Origin: CAZCBX01 sp964497185
GTDB taxonomy: Bacteria > Bdellovibrionota_G > JALEGL01 > JAGRMV01
Reading direction: 5' to 3'
Assembly (NCBI GenBank): GCA_964497185.1
Contig: CAZCBX010000006.1
Span: 1-64,000, forward strand
DNA: 64,000 nucleotides
The notes below the pieces were generated by a model, which saw only the letters and a list, made by a program, of their open reading frames with translations, ran no database searches and had not been told where the DNA came from. The translations under genes and the position numbers were made by a program. Shown one piece after another: positions 42,185 to 50,882 of the stretch. Position 1 is the first letter of the stretch. The number at the start of each line of letters is the position of its first letter.

Positions 42185-42778
42185 TCATTGCTCGGATCTA
42201 GCGTCTTTAACAATAAGCCACGCTCCTCTTAAAATCACCATAGATATGATCATTCCAATGATAATGTCTGGCCAACGAACGCCAAGCTTCCAGACAAGCA
42301 AACCGCCAACGATGACTCCAAGATTTGCAATGACGTCATTAGTAGAAAAGATCCAGCTTGCGCGCATATGTACTTCCCCATTTTTATGTTTTTGTATCAA
42401 AAGAAGGCAAATCACATTTGCAATTAATGCTAAACACCCCATACCCATCATAAAAAATGATTCGGGTTCACTGCCAAGGATAATCCTTCTGCCAATATCT
42501 ATTAAAACAGTAAGCCCTAATACGCCCTGAAAATAACCGCTCACCAATGCTGCTTTGACCTTATGGTGGGCAGATCGACCCACAGCGTACAACGAAATGC
42601 CGTATACAATAGCGTCGGCTAACATATCCAAGGCATCCGCGATTAGTGCGGTGGACTCTGCGTACCATCCCACGACAATCTCGAGGAAAAACATTCCAAG
42701 ATTGATCGAAAGGAGCCAGATCAACACACCCCGTTGACTTTGATCTTTTATCTCTATTTCACATCCACAATCTGACAT
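42185..42778 (-). CDS. CDF-family transporter, transmembrane-only form
   Basis: 197 aa. A Cys-rich start (SDCGCEIE) precedes six membrane helices with ALIADALDMLADAIVYG and IFSTNDVIANLGVIV. The metal site uses D..D and N-D-x-x-x-N instead of the HxxxD of CzcD, so specificity may differ. No cytoplasmic C-terminal domain is present. It follows the czcD-like gene by 10 bp. Confidence 0.82.
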   Translation of the reverse strand: MSDCGCEIEIKDQSQRGVLIWLLSINLGMFFLEIVVGWYAESTALIADALDMLADAIVYGISLYAVGRSAHHKVKAALVSGYFQGVLGLTVLIDIGRRIILGSEPESFFMMGMGCLALIANVICLLLIQKHKNGEVHMRASWIFSTNDVIANLGVIVGGLLVWKLGVRWPDIIIGMIISMVILRGAWLIVKDARSEQ

Positions 42779-42788
42779 TCTAGTTTAT

Positions 42789-43646
42789 CTATCCTAGATT
42801 CGCATCAATTGTCGAATGATCAATATCAAACTGTGTTTGAAGCCTATCTCGCATAATTTTTTTTAAGTCACTTGCATTTGAACTTGAGCTGAAAACAACG
42901 TGGCCCTCGAAACAGATTCTCTGATCATCGAGCTGCCAGATATGGATGTGAAACACTTTTTGTATACCTTGGATCTTCTCCAAAGCTTCTTTCACTTCGT
43001 TCACATCGATGCCATCAGGCGTAGCTTGCATGACAATCAAAATGGCTTTTCGCATTAGGGCAAATCCGTGAAAGATGACATAGAGAGAAATGCCGATCGT
43101 TGCGACCAAATCTACAACATACCACTGATAAAGTATAATTAAGATTCCTGCTACGATTACTACAACAGAAGCCATGGCATCTGAGACATTGTGAATGAAA
43201 GCCGCCCGAATATTCATATTGTCTTTCGCCCCAGCCGAATATGTCAATAATGCCGTTGCGATGTCAATCACCAAGGCGATCCCTGCCACCCAAATAACCA
43301 CACTACCTTCAATCGGTTGTGGATTTGCGTATCGACCCACAGATTCGTATATGAGATAAACCCCAATCAAGATCAGAGAAACACTATTGATCAAGGTGCC
43401 CAAAGTTTCAGCCCGTTGATAACCATAAGTCATTGTGGGGTTTGGTGGAATTTGACCTATTTTTCTAGCTATTACTGCAATAAGAATGGCCCCTGCATCG
43501 CTAAAGTTGTGAAGTGCATCTGCCATGAGAGATAAACTTCCCGAAAGCAGACCTCCCACAACTTGAGCGATCGTTAGAAGAATGTTGATCGCAACCGCGA
43601 TATAGAGTTTCTTGGTGGAAGCATCAACATTATGAATATGGCTCAT
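42789..43646 (-). CDS. czcD: CzcD-type cation diffusion facilitator
   Basis: 285 aa. Two HxxxD metal motifs are present (MADALHNFSDAG and FIHNVSDAM), with the six-helix core and a C-terminal cytoplasmic domain (GIQKVFHIHIWQLDD, HSTIDANLG). It exports Zn, Co or Cd from the cytosol into the periplasm, where the CzcA-like pump takes over. Its start overlaps the stop of the czcA-like gene by 4 bp. Confidence 0.9.
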   Translation of the reverse strand: MSHIHNVDASTKKLYIAVAINILLTIAQVVGGLLSGSLSLMADALHNFSDAGAILIAVIARKIGQIPPNPTMTYGYQRAETLGTLINSVSLILIGVYLIYESVGRYANPQPIEGSVVIWVAGIALVIDIATALLTYSAGAKDNMNIRAAFIHNVSDAMASVVVIVAGILIILYQWYVVDLVATIGISLYVIFHGFALMRKAILIVMQATPDGIDVNEVKEALEKIQGIQKVFHIHIWQLDDQRICFEGHVVFSSSSNASDLKKIMRDRLQTQFDIDHSTIDANLG

Positions 43647-46600
43647 GCCATATCCTCAACAACTTCTTTAACTTTTAGTTTTGTAAACACACTATATAGA
43701 GTAGGTAATACAATAAGTGTCAATAATGTTGCAGAAAACATGCCACCTACAACGACGGTGGCCAGGGGTTTTTGCACTTCAGCACCTAACCCCGTTGACA
43801 TCATCATGGGTAAAAATCCAAACATGTCTGTTAATGCTGTCATCAGTACAGGTCGTAGGCGAACCATTGTTCCCTTTTTCACGACATCGTCTGGGCTTAG
43901 TCCCTCTGATCGCAAGCGATTGAAGTAGGTGACCAGCACGACGCCATTGAGGATACTAATGCCTGAGAGTGCTATAAATCCAACTCCCGCTGATATGCTA
44001 AATGGCATCCCCATAAACTTGAGACCCAACACACCGCCTATCAGTGACATCGGCACACAGAGAAAAATGAGAAACACTTGACCCACACTCTGAAAGGCAA
44101 AGTACAACATCATCATAATGGTCAACAAAGCTAAGGGTACCAATATCTTGAGACGTTCTTTCGCAGTTTGAAGGTTTTTAAAACTGCCACCCCATTCTAT
44201 GAAGTAACCTTCGGGCATCTTAATTTTTTCCTCTGCAAGACTCTGTGCCTTATTTACAAACCCTTCAATATCTCTGGTTTCAGGATTGATCAAAACCGCT
44301 ACTCTACGTTGGGAGTTTTCTCTAGAAACAGATGAAAAGGTTTCCACATAATCAATTTGTGCGACCTTCTCGATGGGAACTGTGTACCCATCTGAAATCC
44401 CCACAGGTAATTTCCGAATGGTTTTTAGATCCTTTCGTTCATCACCTGACAAACGTGCGATGATGGGATATTTCTTAACACCTTCGTAGATATGTCCAAT
44501 CTCTCTACCACCCAATGCTGTTTCTATAACATCCAAAACGGGTCGACTGCTCACACCCAATTCTCCCAATACATCATGTTTTGGTGAGTATTGAAGCATG
44601 GGGGCTTTTCCGCTGGATTCTGATTCGGCCTCGCCAACACCAGGAATCTGACTAAGCACATTGGCCAAATCTTTGGAATAGTCGATCAAAAGATCCAGGT
44701 CTTCACCATAAATCTTAGCTGATACTTCCGCACGAACCCCTTCTAACAACTCATTGAAACGAAGCTCAACAGGTTGAGAAATAAGTAATGCTTGACCAGG
44801 TACTGTCAATTCAAGTTTTTTACGAACCTCTTCAATCAGCTGCTTTTTGGTACGAATAGGTCCTGGCCATTGATCTTTGTTTTTCAACATGACGTAGCTG
44901 TCTGAAATGTTCACACCCATAGGGTCAGTTGCTACCTCTGCAGCTCCTGTTCTAGCAAACACATTTTTGACTTCAGGAAATGACTTGATAACCCTTTCTG
45001 AAATGCGTTGAAGTTCCACAGAGTTTGTCGTGCTGATATTGGCAGGCCGTATGAATTGTACTGCAAAATCTCCTTCATCTAGTTTTGGAATAAATTCTGA
45101 TCCCATTTGCGAGAAGAGAACAATGCCAAGGGCAATGACTGCAACCCCCAAAGACATTACAACATATTTGATCTTCAATGCACCATGGAGAACAGGTTCA
45201 AAGACACTTTCGACCATGCGCATGAAAAGTGTTTTCTTTTCACGTACTTTTCCACTCAGAAAGGTTCCACACAAAGCAGGTATAAGCGTGAATGATAACA
45301 ACAACGCAGCCCCCAAAGCCATCACAAAGGTTGTAGCCATCGGTGTAAACATTTTTCCTTCTACGCCTGTTAAAGCAAATAGAGGAATAAATACGATAAT
45401 GACAATCAACTCTCCAAAGATCGCAGCATTTTGAATCTCTGCTGATCCATTGATCACTTCTTGTTTCACTTCAGCACGTGACAAATCTCGACCCAACTGC
45501 TTCCCTTTATCGTGGATACGACGCACGCAGTTTTCAACTACGATCACGGCCCCATCCACAATAATCCCAAAATCCAATGCGCCAAGACTCATGAGGTTTC
45601 CTGATACATTACGCCATTTCATCAAAACAAACGTTATGAGCAGTGACAATGGAATCACCAATGAAATAATCAATGCTGCCCGCATGTTCCCCACCAATAG
45701 CATGAGAAAAATAATGACCAATGCTGCACCAAAAAGAAGGTTGTGTTCAACTGTGCTTAACGTTGCATTGACCATTGATGATCGGTCATACAAAATATTG
45801 ATCTCCACCCAATTGGGTAATGTTTTTTTGATTTCTTCTAACTGCTCCACCACACGAATTGAGACCGTTCGGCTGTTTTCTCCCAACAGCATAAAAGTGG
45901 TCCCAATGATAGATTCTTCACCATTGACTGTTGCAGCACCTGTACGTATTTCTTTGTCTAGCTTAACGGATGCAATGTCTTTGACCCGAATTACATTCAG
46001 TGTGGAAAGTTGCTTTACTACCACGTTTTCAATATCTTGAATGTTTTTCAAAAGACCTAATCCGCGTACCAAGAGTTGCTCACCCGTTTGCTGGATATAA
46101 CTTCCTCCAACATTCACATTGGTTTGCGAAATGGCTTTTTCAACATCATCCATGTGAATTCCAAAGCGTGTCATTTTTTCAATATTGGGTTGAACAAAGA
46201 ATTGTTTTTCAAATCCACCGATTGTATTGACTTCTGTAACGCCCTTTGTGGTTAACAGCCGTGGTTTGACTTGCCATTCTTGAATGGACCTTAGCTCCAT
46301 AAGCTCAATCATGCGTTCTTGTGGGTCATCTGCAGGTTTTTTGGCCTCAACCGAATAATGTACAATTTCACCCAACCCAGTACTGATCGGGCCCATTTCT
46401 GGTGTGACATTGTCAGGTAAATCAATTGTTCCGAGGCGCTCCGTCACAAGCTGTCTGGCCTTATAAATATCAAAGCCATCTTCAAAGATCACTGTGACTT
46501 GCGAGATGCCATACCTAGAAATCGAACGAACACTTTCCACTCCAGGCATACCGTTCATGCTGTATTCAATTGGGAACGTAATCATACGCTCGATTTCTTC

Positions 46601-46780
46601 AGGGATTAAACCTCCCACGGGTGTATTGATTTGAACCTGCGTGTTGGTAATGTCAGGAACCGCATCAATGGATAAAGATTGAAACGATTTGACGCCAAAA
46701 ACCATCAGCGCGATGGCAACCATAAATACAAAGAGTCTGTTTTTAACGGAAAATTCTATAATTCGATTAATCATTTGCAA
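43643..46780 (-). CDS. czcA: CzcA-type heavy-metal RND efflux pump
   Basis: 1045 aa, HME-RND. TM4 carries the CzcA-type acidic relay (GALDFGIIVDGAVIVVEN). It differs from the cusA-like gene at the Met triad positions (AVQFIRPANI, NISDSYVML, ELRFNELLEG), favouring divalent Zn/Co/Cd. It is in an operon with a czcC-like channel, a miniature adaptor, czcD and the short CDF gene. Confidence 0.92.
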   Translation of the reverse strand: MQMINRIIEFSVKNRLFVFMVAIALMVFGVKSFQSLSIDAVPDITNTQVQINTPVGGLIPEEIERMITFPIEYSMNGMPGVESVRSISRYGISQVTVIFEDGFDIYKARQLVTERLGTIDLPDNVTPEMGPISTGLGEIVHYSVEAKKPADDPQERMIELMELRSIQEWQVKPRLLTTKGVTEVNTIGGFEKQFFVQPNIEKMTRFGIHMDDVEKAISQTNVNVGGSYIQQTGEQLLVRGLGLLKNIQDIENVVVKQLSTLNVIRVKDIASVKLDKEIRTGAATVNGEESIIGTTFMLLGENSRTVSIRVVEQLEEIKKTLPNWVEINILYDRSSMVNATLSTVEHNLLFGAALVIIFLMLLVGNMRAALIISLVIPLSLLITFVLMKWRNVSGNLMSLGALDFGIIVDGAVIVVENCVRRIHDKGKQLGRDLSRAEVKQEVINGSAEIQNAAIFGELIVIIVFIPLFALTGVEGKMFTPMATTFVMALGAALLLSFTLIPALCGTFLSGKVREKKTLFMRMVESVFEPVLHGALKIKYVVMSLGVAVIALGIVLFSQMGSEFIPKLDEGDFAVQFIRPANISTTNSVELQRISERVIKSFPEVKNVFARTGAAEVATDPMGVNISDSYVMLKNKDQWPGPIRTKKQLIEEVRKKLELTVPGQALLISQPVELRFNELLEGVRAEVSAKIYGEDLDLLIDYSKDLANVLSQIPGVGEAESESSGKAPMLQYSPKHDVLGELGVSSRPVLDVIETALGGREIGHIYEGVKKYPIIARLSGDERKDLKTIRKLPVGISDGYTVPIEKVAQIDYVETFSSVSRENSQRRVAVLINPETRDIEGFVNKAQSLAEEKIKMPEGYFIEWGGSFKNLQTAKERLKILVPLALLTIMMMLYFAFQSVGQVFLIFLCVPMSLIGGVLGLKFMGMPFSISAGVGFIALSGISILNGVVLVTYFNRLRSEGLSPDDVVKKGTMVRLRPVLMTALTDMFGFLPMMMSTGLGAEVQKPLATVVVGGMFSATLLTLIVLPTLYSVFTKLKVKEVVEDMA

Positions 46781-46802
46781 TACCTTTCTAGTGTCCGTGG
46801 CT

Positions 46803-47363
46803 TTACTCTGAGGTGTCTTGAGAATAAATGTCAGCTACACGTAATAACTCAACACCCTGAACTACAACATGGTCTCCTGCTTTAAGTGGTGTTTTCAAAT
46901 GGTATTGGTTCTTGTCTTCATTTAGGACGCCCACTGATATTAGTGAAAAAAACTGGTCTTTGTATCTATAAATACCCGTTGTATTTTTCATACGGACCAA
47001 CGCTGATTTAGGAATATGAAACTGTCCGTTTTCAACTCTTTGATGTTTCACACCTAGTGCTTGATAAGCTTCAGGTGAGAGTTTAAATCCTTTTTGCTTA
47101 TCAAGCTCTAGAACAGCTTTCCCTTCACCGACTTTACGACTGCCTTCCTCATGATCTCCATGCTCATCATGTTCTTCTTCTTGTTCATCATGATCCCCAT
47201 GCTCCTCATGCTCTTTTGAGGTTCCACTCTCGTCATCATGATTTGAATCTTCTTGATGAGATTCATGTTCATGGTTGTGATCATCACTCTCGGCCCCAGC
47301 AAAGTTAAAAGAAAATGTTAAACACACTGCAAATAGAGCAATGACCCAGGTAAAACTTTTCAT
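46803..47363 (-). CDS. Miniature His-rich CzcB-like adaptor
   Basis: 186 aa from ATG 47363 (signal peptide to NFAGA). An upstream in-frame ATG at 47432 would overlap czcC and add a non-signal extension. The mature protein starts with a His/Asp/Glu-rich tract (about 28-72), then goes directly to the terminal adaptor region (FHIPKSALVRMKNTTGIYRY; PLKAGDHVVVQGVELLRV). The coiled-coil hairpin and most of the lipoyl/barrel domains of a usual 400-aa CzcB are absent. It lies between czcC and czcA where czcB belongs. Confidence 0.75.
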   Translation of the reverse strand: MKSFTWVIALFAVCLTFSFNFAGAESDDHNHEHESHQEDSNHDDESGTSKEHEEHGDHDEQEEEHDEHGDHEEGSRKVGEGKAVLELDKQKGFKLSPEAYQALGVKHQRVENGQFHIPKSALVRMKNTTGIYRYKDQFFSLISVGVLNEDKNQYHLKTPLKAGDHVVVQGVELLRVADIYSQDTSE

Positions 47364-47380
47364 TTTACAAAGTATATTTT

Positions 47381-48607
47381 TCACTGCAGTGCTCCCTTGT
47401 CTAAGTTGCCAGTCAGGCGATAAATATTCCAAAGTGCTTCAACCGCAGCCAGTTCAAATGAAAGCCGTGCCTGACTAAAGTCAATCAATTGACGGTGTGC
47501 CTCAATCACAAGTGCAGTCGAAACTACGCCTCGTTGAAATAACGATTCGATGCGTGCATGTTTTTTCTCAATAAGATCTTGCGTGTCAGTTGAGTGAAGC
47601 GAGTGGTAGTAACGTTGATATTGTTCTTTCCAAATCTCTAAATCTAGTTGCGTTTCACGTTCAACATTCTTTAGCTGAAGCTCAGCCGTGCGAACATTGG
47701 CGTCCGCATATGCTCGTTTCCCCTTGTTTGTATTAAGTATGGGCAAAGGCATGCTTAAAGCTGCACCAAAGAGCATTGAATCTGACCCTTGACTTCGTCC
47801 ATACCCCACAGCTGGGCCGATACTCAAGTTAGGGGATTTTTTTGATTTTTCCTGCTCTAATCGTGCATATGCAACGTTCAGACCTTGCTTAGCATCAAGT
47901 ACTTGGATCGAATTTGAAATATCACCATAGCTGCTTATTTCCACCGGGAAATGAGTCTGAGATGGAAGAACCATCGTCTCAGGAGAAATTTCACACCCAC
48001 TAAAATAAGCAAGGTGCTTTTGAATCAAAGCTTTTTCAGATTCTTTCTGAATCAGCTCAAACTGGTATGCGTTTGATGCCAATTCCAACGTATCCATTTC
48101 CACTTGTTGCTCAGGTGATCTCGAGGGTAGTCCTTGCAGTCGTTTGTGCATTTGCTGAAAGGTTTGTTTTGCTTCTTGATACATTTTAGATATTTCTTCG
48201 ATCTGCTTAAGTTTGTAGATTTGCACAACAGTATTGACCATGACCTTTTCTTGCGTACTCCTTTGTTGTAATTGGCCCCCTTCAATCTGAGCTTCAGCTG
48301 TTTTCATACGAGCTGACCGCTTGCCCCCAACTTCAATGGTATGTTGCAGAGAGAAAAAAGTGTCTGCGGAAAACTGAGAATTGGGATTTCCAAATAGCGC
48401 CTCTGCATTTAAGTTCGGATTGGGCCTTTGCTTGGATACATCCGTAAGCCGTTGTATTGCTTGGCTCTGAAGTTTGGCTTCCAGAACAGAGGGATGTGTT
48501 TCTTTGATTCGTTTAAGTAACGAATTAGGATCCTTTACATCACAGTGCCCTTGAGCATAAACATGATTAGAAAACAATCCAATCAGCAAAATAAGTATGG
48601 TTTTCAT
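47381..48607 (-). CDS. czcC: TolC-family outer-membrane channel (CzcC-like)
   Basis: 408 aa from ATG 48607, which starts a normal signal peptide (MKTILILLIGLFSNHVYA). A longer frame to 48685 adds an untypical front. It has OEP-family repeats (KETHPSVLEAKLQ; FSLQHTIEVGGKRSARMK; PNLSIGPAVGYGRSQG). It is the first gene of the czc block. The ECF boxes of the cus promoter are not seen upstream, so it is likely regulated separately. Confidence 0.85.
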   Translation of the reverse strand: MKTILILLIGLFSNHVYAQGHCDVKDPNSLLKRIKETHPSVLEAKLQSQAIQRLTDVSKQRPNPNLNAEALFGNPNSQFSADTFFSLQHTIEVGGKRSARMKTAEAQIEGGQLQQRSTQEKVMVNTVVQIYKLKQIEEISKMYQEAKQTFQQMHKRLQGLPSRSPEQQVEMDTLELASNAYQFELIQKESEKALIQKHLAYFSGCEISPETMVLPSQTHFPVEISSYGDISNSIQVLDAKQGLNVAYARLEQEKSKKSPNLSIGPAVGYGRSQGSDSMLFGAALSMPLPILNTNKGKRAYADANVRTAELQLKNVERETQLDLEIWKEQYQRYYHSLHSTDTQDLIEKKHARIESLFQRGVVSTALVIEAHRQLIDFSQARLSFELAAVEALWNIYRLTGNLDKGALQ

Positions 48608-48745
48608 GGCAAAAACGCCTTTCTTTGCATGGTATGTCATACATAACCAAAAGAAGAATAATGCCTTATTTGGTCGATGTAACACGCAACGAATGCTTTA
48701 TAATTTAGGTAGCGCGCACGAACATATTTGCTGTGCAATTATTGA

Positions 48746-49099
48746 TTAGGCAAAAAGTAACTGAGGGGGCTGCCCCAATATTTCAAGCAATGGATTTAGG
48801 TGTTTTTTCTCCACGCGTTGAATGGCAAAGGTCAATAAAGGGGAAATTGTACTTTTAAGCGTTGAAGAAATAATAACGATGTGTAGACCATTACAGTGAT
48901 GATAACAGTGATCAGAATCGCTGCAATTCGAACAGTCTTCTTCTGCATCTGTTGTTGTGTTGATGGTATTATTCAAACCAGATTGCACGTAACTCACTTT
49001 GTTATTGTGTTCCATAAGGTCTTTCATCTCCGCTAAATTGCCGAGTAAAATACCCAAGGTTACCCCTAAGCAAAGAAAACTTAAAAACATTCGAGCCAC
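48746..49099 (-). CDS. Small Cys/His-cluster protein
   Basis: 117 aa. An N-terminal signal-anchor (FLSFLCLGVTLGILLG) is followed by a motif with five Cys and three His in about 14 residues (CSNCSDSDHCYHHC) and a hydrophobic stretch before the end. This looks like a periplasmic metal-binding sensor or chaperone of a type seen next to efflux operons. It has no closer family assignment. It lies upstream of czcC on the same strand. Confidence 0.55.
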   Translation of the reverse strand: MARMFLSFLCLGVTLGILLGNLAEMKDLMEHNNKVSYVQSGLNNTINTTTDAEEDCSNCSDSDHCYHHCNGLHIVIISSTLKSTISPLLTFAIQRVEKKHLNPLLEILGQPPQLLFA

Positions 49100-49332
49100 G
49101 AGGACATTTTACCACCCACTTAACTTATGACACAAACTTTTTCACGTGCTTTACTCCTTACTTAGAAGCTCCTAACTGTCCAATTACTCAAGACACTTCA
49201 GCAGTTCCTGAGACTTGCCAAAAATAGGGGCTAAAAGAGCATCTTTAAGGCTCATCTAGATCATTCCAAGCGATACCTGCCTACTATAATCCGGTAAATA
49301 TGCTCTGCACCAAGTTCTAAACTCGTCCACTC
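49100..49332. other. Right-end island spacer
   Basis: No gene is evident on either strand. On the minus strand, read from attR inward, 25 codons stay open to a TAG and would extend the recombinase in the excised circle. Confidence 0.5.
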
Positions 49333-49345
49333 TGGCCCGCCATTT
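49333..49345 (+). mobile_element. attR of the island
   Basis: TGGCCCGCCATTT, matching attL (24063-24075). What follows (to 49375) is the displaced natural downstream flank of tRNA-Arg(TCG), which is repeated at 49449-49491. A longer 17-bp match at 49445-49461 is explained by the tRNA 3'-end duplication and not by integration. Confidence 0.75.
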
Positions 49346-49375
49346 TTCTGCAATCCATTTCTTCACCAAGTTTCA

Positions 49376-49444
49376 AACAACCAAATACTCCTTGCTGGAT
49401 TCGACCAGAGTTCGACTGTTATTTGGTTTGCTTCGCAAACATGG
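49376..49444 (+). repeat. 3'-side tRNA element of tRNA-Arg(TCG), displaced by the island
   Basis: It contains GGATTCGACC-AGA-GTTCG, an inverted T-arm of tRNA-Arg(TCG), then a small hairpin (GTTTGC/GCAAAC) and the ATGG end. Copies of the tRNA 3' end plus flank lie on each side (49333-49375 and 49445-49491, one mismatch over 43 bp). Before integration this element followed tRNA-Arg(TCG) directly. Confidence 0.75.
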
Positions 49445-49491
49445 CTCATGGCCCGCCATTTTTCTACAATCCATTTCTTCACCAAGTTTCA
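49445..49491 (+). repeat. Second copy of tRNA-Arg(TCG) 3' end and flank
   Basis: CTCATGGCCCGCCA followed by the flank, 43 bp matching 49333-49375 except at 49466. A fragment, not a tRNA. Confidence 0.85.
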
Positions 49492-49528
49492 CAACTCATC
49501 ATCATCTTGCTTATCTTAAATGGGTAGA

Positions 49529-50527
49529 CTAGCCGCTGATTTGTTCGAATTGGAGGGTGCCCATGCGTTTCCATTGTTGGCCGTTTTGCTTTTTGCAATA
49601 TACATTGGCCACCAGCATGTCTTCTGCTGCCAAATAATAAAAATCTTTGTACTCATAAATGTACTGATCGCTCCAGCTACACCGATCGTTTAACAATACA
49701 ACCGAAGGCTGACAAGAGCTATAGCGCCATACCGATGCGCTTCTCGGATCCACCAGCCTTGTCTCCATCACCAGGGGGCCTTGCTGGATGTATATGGCAT
49801 CCTGTCCACGGTGTCTTGGGCTTTGAAATTCTACCCTGCCCCGAATCTCTCCTCGCTCGGCTTGGGGAGAATCAACTGCTACGTTGCCTTCAAATACAGA
49901 GGCCCGCAGGGTATTGAAAAACTTAGAACGCTGTCGTCGAGACGGGGTTAAGGCAGTTAACGCTGGGTTATTGCAAACGCGGCGATCCAAAAAGGCTTGC
50001 ACGTCGTCTACAGGCTCTGCCACAAACCCAAACAGATCTTCTTCCGGATGTTGTAACTGCTGATCTGGAAAAAGCTGTGCATATCGCGCATCGCTAACTT
50101 GAATGGGCACTGGCGACTGCGTCTCTCGGTTGTATTGGGGGACAAACTGCCCTTCAATGCCGGATTGCGGTTCTGGCTCCTGACCCAAAAATTTCTCGAT
50201 AAAAGAGGCATCCCCCATTCGCTCTTGTTGATCCTCAACTCTTTCTTGCAACTCAGCCAGCTGGCTGGACTGTGTTTGTTTTTGGTCAATGCAAGACACC
50301 AGACGATCGCCCAAAAATTGCTCTGCGCTGGTTAGATTGCTTTTGATGCCCTCATAGGAATGAAGAAAATCGTCATCTTGATACGTCCGCAGCTCTTTAA
50401 TCCATGCGCTCTCTTGTTTTTTGGCTTTGGGGCGCTGTTTTTCATAGATTTCTTTGCCAGTGTAGCCCAGCGTTAAACCAATGCCCAAGCACACAAACGC
50501 TAATATGGTGGTCATCATATGCTTCAT
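49529..50527 (-). CDS. Hypothetical membrane-anchored protein
   Basis: 332 aa. One N-terminal hydrophobic segment (MMTTILAFVCLGIGLTLGYTG) is followed by a charged coiled-coil part (KQTQSSQLAELQERVEDQQERM) and a beta-rich C-terminal half with Cys residues that could pair. No family is recognised. It probably sits in the inner membrane facing the periplasm. It is chromosomal, just outside attR. Confidence 0.65.
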   Translation of the reverse strand: MKHMMTTILAFVCLGIGLTLGYTGKEIYEKQRPKAKKQESAWIKELRTYQDDDFLHSYEGIKSNLTSAEQFLGDRLVSCIDQKQTQSSQLAELQERVEDQQERMGDASFIEKFLGQEPEPQSGIEGQFVPQYNRETQSPVPIQVSDARYAQLFPDQQLQHPEEDLFGFVAEPVDDVQAFLDRRVCNNPALTALTPSRRQRSKFFNTLRASVFEGNVAVDSPQAERGEIRGRVEFQSPRHRGQDAIYIQQGPLVMETRLVDPRSASVWRYSSCQPSVVLLNDRCSWSDQYIYEYKDFYYLAAEDMLVANVYCKKQNGQQWKRMGTLQFEQISG

Positions 50528-50624
50528 GGATCACCATCTTATCAGAATCCCTCTGAAAAAGAATAAAAGTTAAGTGTCGACAAATCAATTCGATTTGATA
50601 TATACGGCACCTTGTTTGATATGT

Positions 50625-50709
50625 GCCGACGTGGCGGAACTGGCAGACGCGCTTGGTTTAGGCCCAAGTGGGGTAACCCGTGGGGGTTCGACTCCCTCCG
50701 TCGGTACCA
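50625..50709 (+). tRNA. tRNA-Leu(TAG)
   Basis: 85 nt with a class II variable arm. The acceptor stem is GCCGACG/CGTCGGT, the discriminator A, with CCA encoded. Anticodon stem CTTGG/CCAAG encloses TTTAGGC, anticodon TAG for CUA. A T-run just after it (from 50714) is a possible terminator. Three further copies of its last about 14 nt lie downstream. Confidence 0.96.
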
Positions 50710-50759
50710 AACATCCTTTTTTTTGTTCCTGCTTAATTTTTTGATTCCTTGCTCTATGT

Positions 50760-50819
50760 GGCTCCTGACGAGAGTCGAACTTTGTTCGAGCTTTTGTTGG
50801 GTCGCCTGCGGCTCCATGG
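50760..50819 (+). repeat. 3'-side element at tRNA-Leu without module M (empty site)
   Basis: A 60-bp element: GGCTCCT, inverted T-arm GAGAGTCGAAC-TTT-GTTCGAG, then TTTTGTTGGGT, CGCCTGCGG and CTCCATGG. A second tRNA-Leu 3' end follows (50820). The next copy of the element carries module M between GTTGGG and TCCTGCGG; this one does not. Confidence 0.85.
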
Positions 50820-50882
50820 CTCCGTCGGTACCAAACATCTTTTTTTTGTTCCTGCTTAGTTTTTTGATTCCTTGCTCTATGA
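50820..50882 (+). repeat. Second copy of tRNA-Leu 3' end with terminator flank
   Basis: CTCCGTCGGTACCAAACATC and T-run flank, near-identical to 50696-50759 (two differences: a C insertion and an A/G). It duplicates both tRNA end and terminator. Confidence 0.9.

Larger units (their letters stand above)
24076..49345. mobile_element. Integrated 25.3-kb metal-resistance island
   Basis: Bounded by the 13-bp att repeats, with the serine recombinase at the left end beside the occupied tRNA. It contains a Rep-like gene, an XRE regulator, a DUF2130/SMC-ATPase pair and two metal efflux clusters. Several genes look more A/T-rich than the neighbouring core genes. No conjugation genes (relaxase, T4SS) are seen, so it would need help to transfer: an integrative mobilizable-type or satellite island. 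Confidence 0.85.

Noticed and set aside
47381..48685. 434-aa version of the CzcC channel
   Set aside because: The internal Met at 48607 starts a normal signal peptide; the longer form would bury it.
49445..49461. A 17-bp match to the tRNA-Arg(TCG) 3' end as the right attachment site
   Set aside because: It is longer than the 13-bp match at 49333, but the stretch between them is a typical 3'-side tRNA element bracketed by copies of the tRNA's own flank. That arrangement is native to the chromosome, so integration most simply occurred at 49333.
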